Shown here: one piece after another, positions 62,203-64,000 of the stretch
Layout of the letters: each line of letters opens with the position of its first letter
Numbering within the stretch: position 1 is the stretch's first letter
Assembly: GCF_900105395.1 (NCBI RefSeq)
Contig: NZ_LT629775.1
Location: forward strand, 2,932,501 to 2,996,500
Direction: 5' to 3'
DNA from: Streptomyces sp. TLI_053
Lineage (GTDB): Bacteria > Actinomycetota > Actinomycetes > Streptomycetales > Streptomycetaceae
DNA length: 64,000 nucleotides
Notes under the pieces: generated by a model
The model's input: only the letters and a program-made list of their open reading frames with translations
The model's database searches: none
What the model was told of the DNA's origin: nothing
Position numbers and translations under genes: made by a program

Positions 62203-64000
62203 CTACTTGTCGTCGCGGGCGGCGGGACGCTCCGGCACCACGCCGTCGAACTCCTCGTCGATCTCGAGGTCGTCCTCGTCGTAGAACTCCTCGACGTCCT
62301 CCTCGTCCTCGAAGATGACCCGCTCGTCCGAGGCCTCGCCACCCTTGCGGGCGGCCGGCTCGGCGGCCTGCTCGGCCTCCTCCTCGGCGAGCTCCGGGTC
62401 GAGGGCGTCGATGAACTCCACACCGTCGATCTCGGCGAGACGCTCGGCGGCGTTGGTGGTGCCGTCGGTGTCGGCCTCGACGGCCTTGGCGAACCAGTCA
62501 CGGGCCTCGTCGCCACGGCCGGCCGCGATCAGCGCCTCGGCGTAGGCGTAACGCAGGCGCGCGGTCCACGGGTGCACCGCGGACGAGGCCAGCTCGGAGC
62601 TCTGCAGGGTGACGACGGCAGCCTCGAACTGCTCCATGTCACCGCGCGCACCGGCCGCCACGAGACGCATCTCGACCTGGCCGGCCTTGTCCAGCTGCTT
62701 CACCTCGGGCTCGCCGGCCATCGCCAGCGCCTTCTCCGGGCGGCCCAGGCCACGCTCGCAGTCGGCCATCACCGGCCACAGGTCCGCGCGACCGGTCATC
62801 CGGCGGGCGGCGCGGAACTCGGTCAGCGCCTCCGAGTAGCGCTGGGTCACGTACGAGGCGAAACCGGCCGCCTCACGGACGGCGGCGACGCGGGAGGCCA
62901 GCCGGAGCGCGACGCGCGAGTACTGGTAGGCCTCCTCCGGCTCGTCGTCGAGCAGGCGGGCGACCATCACCAGGTTGCGGGCGACATCGTCCGCGAGCGT
63001 CTTGGGCAGGCTCTTGAGCTCCTGGCGCACATCCGCGTCGATCTCGAAGCCGGTGACGTCCTCGGGGATCGGCAGGCGCTTGACCGGCTCGTAGTTGCCC
63101 CGGCGGTCGTCCTGGTAGTCCCGGCCGCCGCCGCGCTCGTCGCGGCCACCGCGGTAGCCGCCGCGGTCGTCCCGGCCACGGCCGTAGCCGCCGCCCGAGG
63201 GACGGTCGCCGCGGTCGCCGCGGTCGTCGCGACGGAAGCCGCCACGGTCGCCGCCGCCGTAGGGGCGGTCACCACCGCGGTCGTCACGACGGAAACCACC
63301 ACGGTCGCCGCCACGGTCGTCACGACCACCGCCGAAGCCACCACCGGACGGGCGGTCGCCGCGGTCGTCGCGGCGGAACCCACCCGGACGGTCGTCACGA
63401 CGGAAACCGCCGCCGCCCGACGGACGGTCACCACGGTCGTCACGACGGAAGCCGCCACCGGCGGGACGGTCGCCGCGGTCGTCACGACGGAAGCCACCAC
63501 CCGACGGACGGTCACCACCGCGGTCGTCGCGGCGGAAGCCGCCACGGTCCCCGCCACGGTCGTCACGACCGCCACCGAAGCCACCCGGGCGGTCGTCGCG
63601 GCGGAAGCCACCACCGGTCGGACGGTCACCACGGTCGTCACGGCGGAAGCCGCCGCGGTCGCCACCGCGATCGTCACGGCCGCCACCGAAGCCGCCGCCC
63701 GAGGGACGGTCGCCGCGGTCGTCACGGCGGAAGCCGCCACGGTCGCCGCCGCCGTAGGGGCGGTCACCACCGCGGTCGTCACGACGGAAACCACCACGGT
63801 CCCCGCCACGGTCGTCACGACCGCCACCGAAGCCACCACCCGAGGGACGGTCACCACGGTCGTCACGACGGAAGCCACCACCACCGGACGGGCGGTCACC
63901 ACGGTCGTCGCGGCGGAATCCGCCCGGACGGTCGTCACGACGGAAACCGCCGCCGCCCGAGGGACGGTCACCACGGTCGTCACGACGGAAGCCGCCACGG
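62203..64000 (-). CDS. TPR protein with RGG/RDD-repeat N-terminus (incomplete)
   Basis: The reading frame is open from 62203 past base 64000, so the N-terminus is missing. The C-terminal 330 residues ([20 protein letters not shown], then [60 protein letters not shown]; an acidic tail) match a protein conserved across Streptomyces with TPR-like helices. Upstream of about 63110 lies an Arg/Gly/Asp-rich region of more than 290 residues with [16 protein letters not shown] and GGDRPYGGG units. RGG-type repeats often bind RNA. Function is unknown. Confidence 0.85.
   Translation of the reverse strand, partial: RGGFRRDDRGDRPSGGGGFRRDDRPGGFRRDDRGDRPSGGGGFRRDDRGDRPSGGGFGGGRDDRGGDRGGFRRDDRGGDRPYGGGDRGGFRRDDRGDRPSGGGFGGGRDDRGGDRGGFRRDDRGDRPTGGGFRRDDRPGGFGGGRDDRGGDRGGFRRDDRGGDRPSGGGFRRDDRGDRPAGGGFRRDDRGDRPSGGGGFRRDDRPGGFRRDDRGDRPSGGGFGGGRDDRGGDRGGFRRDDRGGDRPYGGGDRGGFRRDDRGDRGDRPSGGGYGRGRDDRGGYRGGRDERGGGRDYQDDRRGNYEPVKRLPIPEDVTGFEIDADVRQELKSLPKTLADDVARNLVMVARLLDDEPEEAYQYSRVALRLASRVAAVREAAGFASYVTQRYSEALTEFRAARRMTGRADLWPVMADCERGLGRPEKALAMAGEPEVKQLDKAGQVEMRLVAAGARGDMEQFEAAVVTLQSSELASSAVHPWTARLRYAYAEALIAAGRGDEARDWFAKAVEADTDGTTNAAERLAEIDGVEFIDALDPELAEEEAEQAAEPAARKGGEASDERVIFEDEEDVEEFYDEDDLEIDEEFDGVVPERPAARDDK
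63140..64000. repeat. long degenerate repeat array coding RGG/RDD units
   Basis: About 860 bases, running off the window, are built of units around CGTCACGACGGAAGCC, CGGTCGCCGCGGTCGTC and CCACCCGACGGACGGTC, repeated with small changes about twenty times. The unit lengths are multiples of three and the reading frame on the minus strand stays open throughout. Confidence 0.88.

Noticed and set aside
63140..64000. CRISPR-like array
   Set aside because: The units are in-frame coding repeats without regular unique spacers; no cas gene is near.

Overview
This window is high-GC actinobacterial chromosome of the Streptomyces/Kitasatospora type. The evidence is the strong GC codon bias, the frequent GTG and TTG starts, and a conserved gene block (tyrA, cmk, der, rluB, scpB, scpA, parA, ald, NUDIX, pyrG, glycosyltransferase, recN, nadK, tlyA, HAD phosphatase, TPR protein) arranged as I remember it from streptomycetes. 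Nothing in the window separates Streptomyces from Kitasatospora.

Region 1 (1-12470) is the right-hand edge of a nonribosomal peptide cluster that continues beyond base 1. It holds the start of a 4-hydroxymandelate synthase-like gene (for hydroxyphenylglycine), an alpha/beta hydrolase, a one-chain ABC exporter, and an ABC-2 transporter with a small membrane protein. A sensor kinase and response regulator pair follows. A compact operon then encodes a type II thioesterase, an SDR oxidoreductase and one NRPS C-A-T module whose specificity residues point to threonine. This set resembles the edge of ramoplanin/enduracidin-type lipodepsipeptide clusters, where a separate Thr-loading module acts in trans. 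Two palindromes of the form GTTCAACCG-N11-CGGTTGAAC, the layout of StrR operators, sit upstream of two of these operons and are probably the cluster control sites.

Region 2 (12470-16300) is an accessory stretch. It holds a fragment of an HNH restriction endonuclease gene and a three-gene type VII-style polymorphic toxin cassette: a WXG100-like partner, a toxin with a CdiA-type nuclease C-terminus, and an immunity protein. It also has about 0.6 kb with nothing recognisable, and ends at a tRNA-Pro(GGG) with its own terminator.

Region 3 (16400-24900) carries an MFS exporter, a DUF1684 protein, TesB thioesterase, an AlkB-like dioxygenase surrounded by 9-bp tandem repeats, an RpfA-type cell-wall hydrolase with a long leader (probable c-di-AMP riboswitch), and two Streptomyces-type proteins of unknown function, one extremely histidine-rich.

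Region 4 (24900-64000) is the conserved block. It covers aromatic amino acid synthesis (tyrA), nucleotide metabolism (cmk, pyrG), ribosome maturation (der, rluB, tlyA), chromosome segregation (parA, an RHH-like protein, scpA, scpB), repair (recN), NAD kinase and alanine dehydrogenase. Accessory insertions include two adjacent DUF4139 genes, an NB-ARC/TPR STAND ATPase, a GH15 enzyme, and a divergent MocR-regulator/YczE-transporter pair. The window ends inside a TPR protein whose N-terminus is a long Arg/Gly/Asp-rich repeat array. Many convergent gene pairs are separated by long perfect hairpins that look like bidirectional terminators.
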